DNA of 64,000 bases from Sialis fuliginosa (GCA_961205875.1 OY540821.1:12090001-12154000); one strand, 5' to 3'; positions 1 to 12,284 are shown, counted from the stretch's first letter. Translations and numbers: made by a program. The notes: a model not told the origin generated them from the sequence alone.

Positions 1-239
1 CTTAATAAATAAATTTAAAAACATTAAAAAAGCGACCAATACAAAAACTCCTCTTCGATGAGTAATAACATTATTTAATCTTTCTCAGAACGTACGCGTC
101 TAACATAAAAACCTAATGGAAGTAATTTATAAAATGAGATTGAAAGGTCTTCAGCTAACATTTCGCTTTTCTAGATCTCAGACTGTATATACCTGATATA
201 TAACGACTATATTTTTTTTATTCTCAGCAAATCGCTAAT

Positions 240-725
240 TGCGCGGTAATTATTACACATCTGAGAGAAAAAATTACTTTGAATTTTGATTGATGTACGC
301 ATGTATGTACATGGGTGCCGATAAAATATTTTTTAAGAGAAAATATTTTTTTTTAATACTTGGAAATTTTAATCAATACAAAAATTATTATAAACAATAA
401 TTGTTTTGCATTTAATCATGGGAGTGTTAATTAATTACGAAATGTTTTATAATTCAACCCCTTCGGGGATAAAAGTGGGTGTAAAATTTAATATTGGAAA
501 AAATATTTTTTGGTCGGATTTACTTGAAACAAAATAAATACTCTGCAATACAAACAATGAAACACGTATTTCAGCATTTCTCAAAATTCAACACCTAAGG
601 GGTTGCAAGGGGGTGGAAAAGTTTGTATGAGAATATTTTTTTGTATTCACTCTAATGAAACTTTACAAGACAAATAGCATTTTCAAAAATTCAACCCCTA
701 AGGAATAGGAGAGGGGGGATTGGTG
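240..725 (-). repeat. Dispersed repeat family B, reverse orientation, with three tandem sub-units
   Basis: Three spaced sub-units begin with TTCAACCCCTTCGGGG or close variants at about 453, 587 and 690, each followed by a G-rich stretch and a 'GTGTAAAA/GGAAAAG' tail. The part at 450-535, including GGTCGGATTTACTTGAAAC, is the reverse complement of 14630-14745. The family is therefore present in both orientations. No coding capacity is visible. Sub-unit spacing is uneven (134 and 103 bp), so this is a decayed tandem structure. Origin, perhaps an LTR or MITE piece, is not resolved. Confidence 0.6.
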
Positions 726-1690
726 TTAATTTTTTTAAATTTTGATATATTTATCTACATAACTGTTTACGATGTTAAGGTAAATTCGGACAAAATAATA
801 TTCAAGACTGGGTTTTTGATGTTTATCTATGCATAGCTGCTTTAGTTATAAAGATAAAATCGGGTAAAATAGTCTTCTATTAAAATAAAACTTTCGACAA
901 TATTTAATTCATCCCGTCTTAAAATATTATTTGTGCTACCAACATAAAAAAAATTATAGTTATAGTTATCTTATAAGAATGTATCGTGGTTCCTTCGTTT
1001 TTAGAACAATGTGAGTGTAGAGTTGATTGATTTTGAAATCGAATAAATTAAAAACGTGTAAAATTACTAAATGTAAAAAAATTTAAAGAAACAGATGCAA
1101 AATATAAAAATTCAAAATATTTAGACATCCGAAAATAAAAGCTAGTAATACAAAATAAACATAGAGCATCTACAAGTTGGCATTTGTTATTCGAGTTATT
1201 GCTACATCAGTATATAAAATGGAAGAAGAAACATGTAATAAAGAAGTAAGTATTCATTTTTCACTTGTTACGAAGTTAAACTGGCACGGTTCTGACGTTT
1301 GCCAGGTCACAGATGTCTAGAGAGAGACAGAAAGAGGGGGTAATTGAGAAAAGATACTCAGTTGAAACTTTTTTTAAAGCCGTACGAATGTTGGTAGCAA
1401 GAAAACTTCCCAATAGTAGGCGTGATGATGTTGAAATGTTTTGTTTTTATTTATAAATATATTTTTATAAATTATTTTGAAAATATGTTGAGATTTAATC
1501 TTAAAGAGTTTTCCTTTTGAATTATAAAATATGTATATTAAATATCTGCCATGGGTGTAACGTCTAATGGTTGAAGAATGAAATTTTATATTTAGGAATA
1601 ATTTTTTTCTGAGAAGACAACCACCTAATTTTAAAATCACTTTTTACATAGTTAATTAATTAGAATCACCCACACTGTTTACTCTATTAA
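726..1690. other. AT-rich stretch, nothing recognised
   Basis: No codon-like structure or known element seen. A short run of purine-rich sequence (GAGAGAGACAGAAAGAGGGGG) lies near 1320. The open frame at 1374-1640 is low-complexity Lys/Phe/Ile sequence and is not believed. Confidence 0.5.
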
Positions 1691-1693
1691 ATA

Positions 1694-1891
1694 AACTTGT
1701 TAAACTAAAAAGAAAAACGAAAATAAATATTATTCTTGTATTTATTATAATAGGTAATATACTCTTATATACTGAGATTCTTTTTAATGTTTATATTTGA
1801 AAAGAATATTAATATATAAAATTATATTATTATAATAAGTACAAGAATAATAATTATATTTTTGTTTTGTTTTTTTAGTTTAACAAATTTT
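1694..1891. mobile_element. Foldback (MITE-like) element, about 200 bp
   Basis: The left arm (ACTTGTTAAACTAAAAAG ... ATTATTCTTGTATTTATTATAATA, 1695-1753) is the near-exact reverse complement of 1829-1890 (TATTATAATAAGTACAAGAATAAT ... AGTTTAACAAATTT). The arms cover most of the element, leaving about 75 bp in the loop. It is non-coding. Target duplication is unclear because the flanks are AT-rich. Confidence 0.6.
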
Positions 1892-2184
1892 TAAATTATA
1901 AAAAAAATTATAGTCTTATTTTGCCAGCTACCAGAAAAAGTCATAATATAAAAAAAAAACGGGAAAAATTAGAGGAAATGTGGTATTTTTAGAAAAACGT
2001 AAAAATTGCTATTTAAAATACACGTTAAATTTTAAATGTATTGAGCATAGCCAAAATATTAATAGTCAACACTGAATTTGTGGCTACCTTATTTTTTGGT
2101 CACAAAGAACCGATTGAGGGGGATCAACTTTAAATCTACTTTTTGCAATCTTACTTTCCTAACACTACTTTCCTCCACGGCTGG

Positions 2185-2312
2185 AACAATTTCAATGAAA
2201 TTTCTTTCAGATCATATTCATATCGGCACCTCAACGAAGTCAATAGCATTTTTTATTTGCGAGATTTTGTGCAAGAAAAAAATTACGCGTACGTACGTAA
2301 ACACTAAAAATA
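2185..2312 (+). repeat. Dispersed repeat family B, fragment
   Basis: TTTCTTTCAGATCATATT, ACCTCAACGAAGTCAATAG and ATTTTTTATTTGCGAGATTT recur, nearly unchanged and in the same order, at 14750-14850. Both copies then run into a GTGCAAGAAAAAAATTA stretch and an ACGTACGTA motif. The short reading frame over it is a by-product of the repeat. Confidence 0.65.
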
Positions 2313-2504
2313 GTGTAATATTAATAAAGTAATAATTATAGTGATCTTGACCGATTACATTAACTTCTTGTTGGAAAGTTAAAAATACATTTAAGCGTTT
2401 CGGCAGAATTATCGAGACATGTCCCGTAAATACGGGACATCTGGTCACCCCATACACACAAGTTATTATTTAATCGGGAATCAGAAAATTAGGGCAAGTC
2501 ACAG

Positions 2505-2765
2505 CTAACTTGTTATATATAATACGTTCACCGTACAAGACACTACCGCAGTTATGCGCGGCGACAGTGTCGCTGTTTGCCCTGGAGGAAGAATCAACCC
2601 GAGGTTAAAGTTGTGTTGTCGTAACTTGGATACGAACTCAATCCACGCATTACGCGGTTCGTTAGGTCCATGAATATTCACGTTCGCGACGAGATGTTTC
2701 TTATGTATACATTTGATATACCTCAGTGGAAATAATATCGTATGAATGTTTGTTATTGGTGTCAA
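2505..2765 (-). other. Unassigned ORF in a CpG-richer patch; possible exon or relic
   Basis: An 86-codon open frame reads leftward through a patch visibly richer in G+C and CpG than its surroundings. The middle (residues about 26-70) has balanced composition, including GPNEPRNAWIEFVSKLRQ and LGLILPPGQTATLSP, unlike the Lys/Phe/Ile background of chance ORFs here. A possible splice acceptor (TTTCCACTGAG, near 2725) and donor (ACG|GTGAAC, near 2533) could bound an exon of roughly 190 bp. The FVSKLRQ..LGLILPP stretch is faintly like the region after the catalytic strand of GH18 chitinase-like proteins, but no catalytic motif is present and I do not assign it. It could equally be a mobile-element fragment. 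Confidence 0.28.
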
Positions 2766-3136
2766 CTCATTTAGCTTTTATTGACTTATTAATCGTGTGA
2801 AATTAACTCGATGTAGAGAGGGTTGCATATCCAAATTAATATAAAACGTGTCGCTATTGTTTGACACTAATTATCAACAAATTTAATACTCATTTAGTGC
2901 TAAATGCTCCTTTAAAGTAGATTAGATATTCTAGTTCTTCGGATCAAAAAAAATAATTTTTTTTATTTCTTCTTTCGACAGAATTTATACACAGAAATCA
3001 TATCAAACGGTCAGTATGGTCCATTTCTACATACTTAACTTAGTACAGCGTGCCAAAACAGTAACACTCTATGTGCGCGCTCGATACTTGGACAACTTTA
3101 AAAGCATTTTTCTCAAAACAATATTATTGCACCTGG
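2766..3136. other. AT-rich spacer, nothing recognised
   Basis: Unique-looking sequence leading into the tandem array. No exon, promoter or repeat boundary identified. Confidence 0.45.
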
Positions 3137-3788
3137 CTTACACTATTATCTTTAAGAGTATCTTACACCCAAAGACCCTCGCGACCTCCTTCCCTTTTTA
3201 AAAACAAATTAAAACTCATAAACTAACAAAGAAGTAAATTGAATAGTTAATATCTCAGCTTGGCGCGATCCTACAGACTCAATTCTTTTTTAAATGTAGC
3301 TTACACTATTATCTTTAAGAGTATCATACACCCAAAGACCCTCGCGACCTCCTTCTCTTTTTAAAAACAAATTAAAACTCATAAACTAACAAAGAAGTTA
3401 ATTGAATAGTTAATATCTCAGCTTGGCGCGATCCTACAGACTCAATTTTTTTTTAAATGTAGCTTACACTATTATCTTTAAGAGTATCACACACCCAAAA
3501 ACCCTCGCGACCTCCTTCCCTTTTTAAAAACAAATTAAAACTCATACACTAACAAAGAAGTTAATTGAATAATTAATATCTCAGCTTGGCGCGATCCTAC
3601 AGACTCAATTTTCTTTTAAATGTAGCTTACACTATTATCTTTAAGAGTATCACACACCCAAAGCCCCTCGCGACCTCCTTCCCTTTTTAAAAACAAATTA
3701 AAACTCATAAACTAACAAAGAAGTTAATTGAATAGTTAATATCTCAGCTTGGCGCGATCCTACAGACTCAAATTTTTTTTACAGTATA
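3137..3788. repeat. Tandem array, four copies of a 163 bp unit
   Basis: CTTACACTATTATCTTTAAG begins at 3137, 3300, 3463 and 3626, exactly 163 bp apart each time. Each unit contains AAGACCCTCGCGACCTCCTT or a near variant, then CTCATAAACTAACAAAGAAG and TCAGCTTGGCGCGATCCTAC, and ends in a T-tract after ACAGACTCAA. Copies differ by only scattered substitutions, so the expansion is fairly recent relative to the decayed repeats around it. The array is short and non-coding: a minisatellite-like local duplication, or a piece of a satellite dispersed elsewhere. Confidence 0.92.
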
Positions 3789-4854
3789 ATAATAATTACT
3801 ATATTAGTTTAGTTATTGAGAACAAATCAATATTATAAGAAAAATTGTAATGTGCATTTAAATTTTTGTATAAAAATATAGTAAAATGTCAAATGTGATG
3901 TATAGTAATTTACCCCGTACTGTCCTCATGTCAAAATGCATTATACAAAACGAGACGAGAGTAAGGTAAGTCTTGTCTCGTTTCGCTTATTTATAAGTGA
4001 CAGCTTCTTCGTAATATCGTTTCTAAATTATTTTTTCCTTTTGTCGTTCGTATTTTTATATAGCCAGAAAAAAACGCACGATCTGGGGCGATCAGGGCAA
4101 GAGACAGTTACGTCAAACATCAATAAAAAATGTAGTCTTTGGTTCATGCATTAGGTTTCAATTCGTATATAATAAACTCAGTACAAACCTGAGCTACTTT
4201 AAATTTAATTTAATTTGAGATATGAGTAGACAAATAACTTATTAGCCATCCTATATATGACGTAATATATTTATATACCATACGCAATACGTACATATTT
4301 GTATGCCAATATGTGTAAAACAACTGCAAACTAAATATTTGTAATATAAATTGTTATAATTTTCAGTTGACATATTTATGTTAAAACTAATATATCACTT
4401 TCACACCGACGCTTTCAATTTCAATTTTATACCACATCCATACTTTGGTTCATTGTAATATTAAATTAATGAACTAAAATATTAGCTTTACAAGATATAA
4501 TACATCATATATTAATCTTATCACTCTTTATTATATGCACGATTTATATTTCATCAAAATACTACTATCTTCATCTCCTTTCTTCACATAACTAGGTGAA
4601 TATTGCTATCTCCATTCACCATCTTTATTTCAAGACACATGTGATATGACTAAGTTGCAGTGTTTCTAAACTTTTGTAGAAAAATTAAATGGCTTTTATT
4701 AAACCACTAATTTCAAATAAATTTCAGGAGTAATAAGTTCATATGAAGGCTTATTGAAAGTTCTAGAATCTATAACATTAAAAATAAAATAAGCAAATAT
4801 TACAGTGCAAAACATTAGAATTGTCACTATAGAGTATTTCAAATTGAAATGGGG
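3789..4854. other. AT-rich stretch with a small GAGACGAGA-type motif
   Basis: Mostly featureless. Around 3948-3985, ACGAGACGAGAG and CTTGTCTCGTTTCG form a small inverted pair resembling the CGAGAC-rich repeats at 10480, 31840-32075 and 48085. The open frame at 3936-4154 is not believed: low complexity, no supporting signals. Confidence 0.4.
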
Positions 4855-5040
4855 AAAGAACGCTTATGGAATCAAGACTGTCTGTCACAGAGTCACAACC
4901 TTTTAGCTACTGAACCGTTTGACCTAGAAAGTTGACAAATTTGACATAATTATAATAAATGGTGGACCAGTAATAGACCTGAGTTATAAAAATAAAATTT
5001 TAAGTTTTTGGCGTTCAATGAAGAGGGTGGATGCAGAAAC
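4855..5040 (-). repeat. Dispersed repeat family D, reverse orientation
   Basis: TCTGTCTGTCACAGAG at the left and ACCTGAGTTATAAAAATAAA at the right are the reverse complement, in the same relative order, of family D at 17025-17125 (TATAACTCAGGTCTAC ... GCTCTGACAGACAGACAGAC). Decayed and non-coding. Confidence 0.5.
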
Positions 5041-5264
5041 GCAAAAAAATTAAAATTAGTAACTCCAGTAAGTGGAGTATCAAAATTTAATATTATTAGT
5101 CTTCTTTTAATAAATTTTCTAATTTGTTATTAAAGGCCATAATTAATATATTATATTTTGAACCATATGTGTTCTCTAGACATACAAACAATTTAATATA
5201 ATTAAGTGGTTTTTAACTTTGCTAAAATTAAATTAAATCAACATAATCGTATAAAATGAAAAAC
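5041..5264. other. AT-rich spacer
   Basis: No recognisable element between family D and the lepidopteran tail fragment. Confidence 0.4.
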
Positions 5265-5320
5265 TATACTATAAGGAACACTAATACGCGAAGCTAGACC
5301 AGCACCTGACACATTTTTTA
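5265..5320 (+). repeat. Decayed end of the lepidopteran 'ACGGAACCCT' repeat
   Basis: AAGGAACACTAATACGCGAAGCTAG and CAGCACCTGACACATTTTTT match, with substitutions, 63071-63117 (ACGGAACACTAATGTGGGAAG ... ACTCGCACTTGTC). They resemble the common lepidopteran sequence 'TACGGAACCCT..GTGCGCGAGTC..ACTCGCACTTGGCC'. One of the markers used for the organism call. Confidence 0.5.
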
Positions 5321-5609
5321 TACTACTTGTATGTTTTTTTTTACATTTTTTAGAAACGCTGCTGTGTCTAATGCATATTGTTGTACAAATACGATCAATA
5401 AATTGAGCCTGTCATATTAAAAGTTGTAGTATATTATTTACCTCGGTCGGTATGGCAGATTAAGATGGAACACTGACTCGAATTGATCCTCGTCAAATCC
5501 TTCGACTGAATCGATATTGAAAAAAACTTCAACGCCACTTATATGAGATAGGTACAAGGTACGTTCATAGTACCTACATATACATAAGATTATTTAAAAC
5601 TAGCTTAAA

Positions 5610-6110
5610 GGTACTCGCGACTTCGTTCGCGTCATATACAGTGTGTCCCAAGATAGATGTAACAAGAAGTGTAATGAACAAAAAAACTTCGAATTTCGAA
5701 ATGACATTTCAGGATCGAGTCCTGCTTGAGGTAAAACTAACGTATACCAAAAATTAGTTGATTTGGTCTTCTAGATCTAGAGATGTTTCATAAGCAAAGT
5801 TGAAAAAAAATATCTTTATTTTTTTAAAGACGACAAATAAGAGATGATGAATTTGACAAGATGAAACAACAAGAAGTCCTCATCAGGAGCTTAATAGTTC
5901 CATCAATTTGGACTAAGTGACTAAAAAACCACAGTTTCTCCATGCATTTCCAATAATTCTTCACGAATATTTTTTTTTATAAAACAACACTGATTGGTTC
6001 TAGACCTCTTCCGACAGTTCCCTGTGTTATAAAGTAACTATGAGTGTGTAACGGTGACACAAGATGGAAGGGGGAATTTATTAATGGGCCAATCATAGCA
6101 GGATATAACA
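5610..6110. repeat. Repeat fragment with non-LTR-like and ACAGTGTGTCCCA-type starts
   Basis: CGCGACTTCGTTCGCGTC (near 5617) is the short hairpin-like signature at the edge of insect non-LTR and Helitron-like repeats. It is followed at 5639 by ACAGTGTGTCCCAAGATAGA, resembling the ACAGGGTGTCC termini at 37920 and 41860. The remainder is AT-rich without a clear second terminus. Confidence 0.35.
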
Positions 6111-6540
6111 AACACGATGGACATAATCAAAGCAGTTAATTAAATTTTTATCCGCGGACGTAAGTGTTAAGTTATAAAACATTAATTTAAATGTATCAAT
6201 TCATAAAATTCAACTATTTTAAATTACGTAATTCTTTATAATTTAAATTTCAGAAGTTTTATGAAGGAATTCTAAATTGCTTCTCGTTGTGAAATTTATT
6301 TTCACAATTCATGAATTATTGATAAACAGCATGATTGATATTCATGTCAAAATCTTTTGTATCAAATTCAATTTTCATATATGCAACAAAGTTCGTAAAA
6401 TAATTTTCTTGGCGTTTTTTTTTTAAAGTGACGTTATTGTGTTAAAATCTACAAAATAATCAAATAAAATTGTATTATGGAATACTTATTATAAATTATA
6501 AATTTAAATTTTTGTAGATAAAATTGTTATGATTGAATTT

Positions 6541-6612
6541 CTCATGATTCAATCAAGACGGTGTCTATCTGTCTGTGTATTTGTCACAAGCTTATAATTT
6601 TCAAACCGATTT
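6541..6612. repeat. Dispersed repeat family H, short fragment
   Basis: CAAGACGGTGTCTATCTGTCTG followed by TATTTGTCACAAGCTTATAA resembles 15600-15670 and 41105-41190 (reverse-running tail with TCTGTCTG and TTGTCACAC..ATAA). Very short and decayed. The lysine-rich open frame across it (6575-6919) looks like AT-rich chance sequence. Confidence 0.4.
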
Positions 6613-6614
6613 AT

Positions 6615-7305
6615 CTAGCAAAAAAATACAAAACAAAAATATTCCAAAAGTAGAATTTTTAAGGGAAATGTTATTAAAAAAAATCGAAATACTCGTATCA
6701 AAAAAGGTTAGTGATTTCAAAATCGTAACAGATTACGAAAACTATAAAAATATGTTATCTCTATTCGTATCTTCGAAAAGATCGATAAAAAAACTGGAAA
6801 TGTATATAAATATGCTGTTGAATCATGAAAACTGTCTGGAGTGGTTTTCCTTGGGGATGATTTCTAATTTTAAGAAAAAATATCACACCAGTCAAAAAAT
6901 AATTCTTCTTTCTTTTTAGCTGCACATTTTTTATACTTAATATTAAGTTTTTTATATCTCTCGTATAAGATTGTTCATAAAATTTATTGAATCTGAATGG
7001 ATCCCTATAAGTAATAACACATTTTTCCATGTTGATTAAGCCAATGGAAATTTAACATTGGATGAATTAGTAGTGCTATAGTAATCTTAGGGCCAATATA
7101 TCGACGTACGTATTCTGAAATGTCGCTACCTCGAAACTAACTAATAAATTTTAAATTAATCAATAGTGTATAGTTTTATTTTTTGAAAAAAAAACACTAT
7201 TGTATGTAAATCAGAAGCTATGATAATATAATAATTAATAAATAAATTACACTAATAATTAGTTTATACGTCCACCATTTTGACACCTATTGGCCAATTG
7301 TCAAC
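6615..7305. other. AT-rich stretch with a chance lysine-rich ORF
   Basis: A 114-codon frame at 6575-6919 (plus) is the longest in the window but is dominated by Lys, Ile, Leu and Asn codons, has no recognisable domain, and overlaps a long frame on the other strand. I do not call it a gene. A small hairpin (CAATAGTGT / ACACTATTG) sits near 7163-7204. Confidence 0.4.
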
Positions 7306-7309
7306 AAAT

Positions 7310-8150
7310 TAAGCTATTTTACAGTCAAATGTTTATAGATTATGATTCAGTAAAGGTAGTAATCAAATATCAACAAATATTTCTAATTGAAAAAATTTAA
7401 TAAATCAAGAGTCCAACACTGGGGTATGATTTATGATCAAATACTGGTGCCAGTATCTTATTTACATTTCGAATTAATACAAAATAATTTAGTCCCAAAA
7501 TATTTTTTCATGATGATACCCGTTGTAATAAAATCCCAATAAAACAGGGTATAAATTTTAACACCAATCTAACGGCCCACACGTTTTTTATGTTTCTATA
7601 AAATTCTGTACACATAAGAATATTGAATCATATGATTTATTTTATACGTAACGGATACACATTCTGAGCCAACAATTTTATTTTGTTTACTTTACAACAT
7701 CTCATATTTTCTCTACAATATACAGGCTGTTTACAACTTGAGGCCTTCTCGAACGAGCTCGAATATAGACGAGAATAAACACGAAATGTGTACTCTACCA
7801 AAACAACACAAAATATATATAGTACCTACATTGTGCCGAAAGCGATATGGAAAAAAACCAAACGCACCTAAAATGTATGAGTTCCATAATAATATATCCT
7901 ATAAAATTTATAATTTTGTAATTGACGTAAAGTTTTTATTAATAAAATTACCATACTATTATTAATAAATGTAAAATTGAATCATATTTTTTTAAAATTG
8001 TCATATAAGGTACTGGCACCAATCTTGAACAATATCCCAGTGTTAAACATTTTTTAATTAAAAGCACTGAATTAAAAATATGTGTTGATATTTGATAACT
8101 GCCATTACTGGATATTAATCTATGTACATTTAACTGCCTTACAGCATTAT
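7310..8150. mobile_element. Inverted-repeat element (family E), about 0.84 kb
   Basis: The left arm (about 7321-7460) contains TAGTAATCAAATATCAACAA and ATACTGGTGCCAGTATCTTA. The right arm (8006-8135) is its diverged reverse complement (TAAGGTACTGGCACCAATCT and TTGATATTTGATAACTGCCA). A partial third copy of the inner end lies near 8510-8535 and another arm at 40250-40370, so this is a dispersed family. No transposase frame is visible: a non-autonomous foldback-like element or two facing copies. Terminal nucleotides and target duplication are not resolved. Confidence 0.6.
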
Positions 8151-10103
8151 TTGATGATAAAAATAATGGACAAATAATTTTAATAATTTAATTTTCATAC
8201 ATATGTATATGCTCTACATTGTTTTAAATTTTACTATTTTATAACGTTTGTGTAGTAGTAGTAATTATTTTGTAATCATTAGCAAGGATTCATCACTGGG
8301 TATTCATTATTACTGGTTTTACGTTGTTCATTACTAGAGAAAAAAATATATACAAAATAAAAGTATATACTTTAAAAAACAAACTATATTTGCGGATTTT
8401 AGTAATTAAATTGATTTAATAAAGAGGTTGTTCTTTCATTAGTAACATTAGTTAATGAGAATTACAAAAAGAAGCCCATCAATCCCAAAATCAGTATACC
8501 TTGCTCTTAAAGCGGTCAAGACTGGTGTCAGTACCTTATATTCCTGAGAGGAAAAAGGGGGAAAAAATCTCACCTAAGGTGCCAAACTCACTAAGTCCAG
8601 TCTAAGCCTTATTGTATTTCAAAGCATAATTAAACTTTTTTATTCCCCAAAATTAAGCTTCAAATATCATCAGCTGGAAGAATTCCCAAGAGTGCAAACG
8701 TTGAAAGCAAAAAAAATTATTTTAGTATTTTATTATACACCCCAATGTTTTCTTTGAAATCTCATTCACGATTATGTAGTAAACCACAGTACAAAATTCG
8801 AAATAATTATTTGTAAATATTCGTTAAAATTGACATCAAATAAAATATGATACTCGGCACAAAGAAAATGTTAAACCCTAAGAAAATTCCTCTTTAAAAA
8901 AACTACCGTCTCATTTACATTAAACGAAATAAACAACAAAGTAGAATTTATTCAGATAATCTATGTTATTCTCATGAAGAACAACGTTATTTTACATTAC
9001 TGAAGAACCTTTACAACAAAGTTTGCATTAATTTATTTTGGACACTCATACATAAGATGAAATACAGAAACATCTCTAATTAATTAAATTTCTCCTTTCT
9101 TCATCAGACAGGAGATTAAAGATGTGCACAACAGATATGTTAAGAAGCATTACATTTTCTTAGATGACATACGTATTTATACAGAATACTAAGGTAAACC
9201 CGTTAGAGTTTTTGTCGGTATTTCGTTATATAAGAAATTAAAGATGTTTTTAACAACTTTAATTAAATAATGAAAGAGATGGGTTGATTTGTTTTATTTT
9301 GTTATAAATTAATATACCTACACAAAAAGAAAACGAGGAATTAATTTAAATTTTTTAACCCTTTTAGGACAAACGGTACTAGAATATAAATCAAAAAAAA
9401 AAAAATACACAGCGCCTCCACCAGAATTTCTGAAGTGAGTAAAATATGCTAGCTTTAACTACTGTTCGAAAAATACGGATTTCTAACACTATCATCTTTT
9501 TTATACGAAGATTAGTCATGGATATATATAATAAAAAATTAACATTAATAACCCGATCAGATATTTACAGCTACAATACAAAAACAAAAAATAATTGCTA
9601 AACACAAACTTTGTATTAGTTACTTTTTTGTAATTTTTCGGTATTACAGTACAATAAACTTTTAATTTAATTTGGTTTAAGAAAAGAATTACAAAATTTG
9701 GCCCTTTAGTGAACAAGAATGGATGATACACCACAAAAACCATTTTTATATAAGAATGTCATTCATCCCTCTAATTTACAGTTCATTCCTTGACAGATTA
9801 AAGATAATTATTGTTAATTTTAATTCCAGCCAGGAAGTACTTACATTAATATACAACAATTAGCAAACTGAATCAATATTCACTTCACATCCTCTACAAA
9901 AATACATAAACGTAAATTAAAAAATGATTATAGAATGAACCGTTAACTAAAACAACACGTCACACCAAGAGTGCTAAAAACAAATCCAATTCAGAAACAT
10001 GTTCGTGAACCCAGCACCGCCTCCTCTGTAACAAAGGTGTGTGCATGTTCAAACGAGAATTAGCAGCGGAATCATGTCGTCGACGTTGTAGCGCAAAATA
10101 CCT
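8151..10103. other. AT-rich stretch, little recognisable
   Basis: Only the partial family E end near 8510-8535 (CAAGACTGGTGTCAGTACCTTA) stands out. The rest shows no gene, tandem repeat or clear element. Confidence 0.45.
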
Positions 10104-10148
10104 GACACACACACATACATACACACACACGCACACACACCAGACACA
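10104..10148. repeat. (AC)n microsatellite, interrupted
   Basis: About 45 bp of ACACAC interrupted by ATACAT and a single G. It gives rise to artefactual Thr/His and Cys/Val frames on the two strands. Confidence 0.9.
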
Positions 10149-12284
10149 TATACAAAAGAATATACTATATCTACCAACAGAAGCGTATCTAGAATTTTTA
10201 GGCTCGTATGCAAACATCTCAAATGCCAATGAGATACATGGGGGTCTGAAAAAACTCACTGATTAAATGTAAAATGTCTAATTGATCTGAAAAAAAGTCA
10301 TTCAAACACTTCTATTGTATTTTTTTCTATAGATATCTAAGAAAACGATAATTTAAACTTGGAAAAAAAATTCCTTAGAGGGCCCGTCAACAAGTTTCAG
10401 TATGTAAACCCGTGATAGAATGTAAGAGCCCTGCACTGGGAGGATTAAATAAGGTTTGAGTCAACTTTTTACTGGTAATTTTTTCGGTCTGGTCTCGAAA
10501 TTAGATAAGCTTTGTATTTGACGAGACGATATTAAATCAGATTTAAAAGATTGTCATTGTTTTATAATTTTTTATGTTCCTAAGAGATTGGTAGGTCTTC
10601 AGAATAAGAGCCGAAATTAAATAAATGACAAACTACAGAAAGCACAAAAATCTTTGCTCCGGAATAGCGTAAGCGAAGATACCTATCCGACGAAATTTAC
10701 ACAAAATATTCGAACCAAATTTAGATCAGAAAAACCAAATGTTAAAATAAATAAGAACACACAAGGCCTTTAACCTCTTCTAGGAATAAGGTTAGGGTTT
10801 TGTTACGCCACTGTGGAAAAATGCATGCATGGTACATAGTACAAATTTATATTCATTTTCATAGTTTTTTTTTATAATTGGTTTCTGGGCATTCTTCTTA
10901 AAAATTCAGACATTTTTCATAGTTTATGTGTGTTATAGTCGTAGTTTTACCGTAAGATGGTAATGTAATGTGTTTTGAAAACTCTTCTTCTTCTTTTTGT
11001 TTAGGTTAAAGTTACTTAAAAGAAGAGTTCTGACAGACCAAATCGATTTCTGATTGATTGTAGTAGAAAAATGGAACTCAAATTTTAAGAATAATTACAA
11101 TTTCTAATATAAAATTTATAATCTATATTGCAATAATTTTTAGACTTATTTTATTAATAATATTTTAGTTCCATTTTTCTCCGCGTATTTTCTGATTTTA
11201 TCACTCAGTATTATTAAATGTAATACATATTATTACATTTTTTATGCTTCCAAAAAGTAATATATAAATGAATTTTTGAATAAATCGTATCATCGCCAAT
11301 TTGGCTAAAAATGGCGGAACTGTCGTAACTTTTAATGGAGCATTTCTAGTTAAAGTTGAATCAGTCTGCCGTCTCTTAAAATCTTTTAGTGCTTGGTTTT
11401 ACTATCTGTTCATATTTCAGTATCTTCCTATCTGATCTCAATGAAGAAAAAAAGTTGATTACAACATATAAATTTGCTTTTACTTTACACTTTTAAAAAT
11501 ATAATTCACTAGTAAATGGTACTTTGCTATTACATTATAATAATATAAGATACACTGCCACTTTATTTGTATTTATAATTTAAATATTTCGAAACTAGAA
11601 TTTAAAAAAAGGTGCACCTGTTACGATAGTTTAATACAAATAAATCCACTCCAGCAAAAGGGAAAGCTATTATTTAATGCAGTAAAAATTAGTACAAAGT
11701 AGAAAATGCAAAATTAACGATGATGCTTTACAACCAAATCAATTTAATGCAGAATACAAATCCCCCCCACAATTAAAAAAATTATAAAAGTATCATGAAG
11801 CTTGTGACCTGAACCTGATAATAAGTTTTTTATAAGAAGAAAATCCTTGAGGTGTAAAAAGGTTCCCCACCCCTGTGGTACATATTACATACATACACTC
11901 ACACGAGAGAGATAGGGAGAATCGCGAGAGGCGTACGTACGACGGTAGAACTCATCTACATATATTAATATTTATTAGTGTTGTAATCTATATCCTCGAA
12001 CCAGTGCGTTCCTCAAAATACGCTCCATGTAAATTGCTGTTTTGTTGGCAAACTAATTCGATAACTACCTACTTGATATAACTAAATTAAATTACTGTTT
12101 TAGATTTCTGCACCAGTCAAAACTTCGCTTCTGATTTGTTAATTTCTGCTCTGTCTCTGATGTTGTTATTAATGGTTCTTGCAACTCTTGTTGTTATTAA
12201 AATCATTATTTTAATTTATTTTATACACACGATGTACGTACTTTCCTATGTTTCTTTTGACATCCATATTATTATAATGCTCAA
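10149..12284. other. Mostly AT-rich, with a CGAGACG fragment and an orphan GCCACTG end
   Basis: 10480-10540 carries GGTCTGGTCTCG and GACGAGACGAT, like the CGAGAC repeats elsewhere. 10806-10816 (ACGCCACTGTGG) is an orphan match to the CAGTGGCG termini seen at 45663 and 57732. A GCCCTGCACTGGGAGG segment near 10430 is unassigned. No gene seen. Confidence 0.4.

Noticed and set aside
6575..6919. Longest open frame in the window (114 codons, plus strand)
   Set aside because: Lys/Ile/Leu/Asn-rich with no domain, overlapping a long frame on the other strand, in very AT-rich DNA. No splice or conservation signal.
9960..10266. Two overlapping ORFs on opposite strands
   Set aside because: Generated by the AC microsatellite (Thr/His on one strand, Cys/Val on the other).
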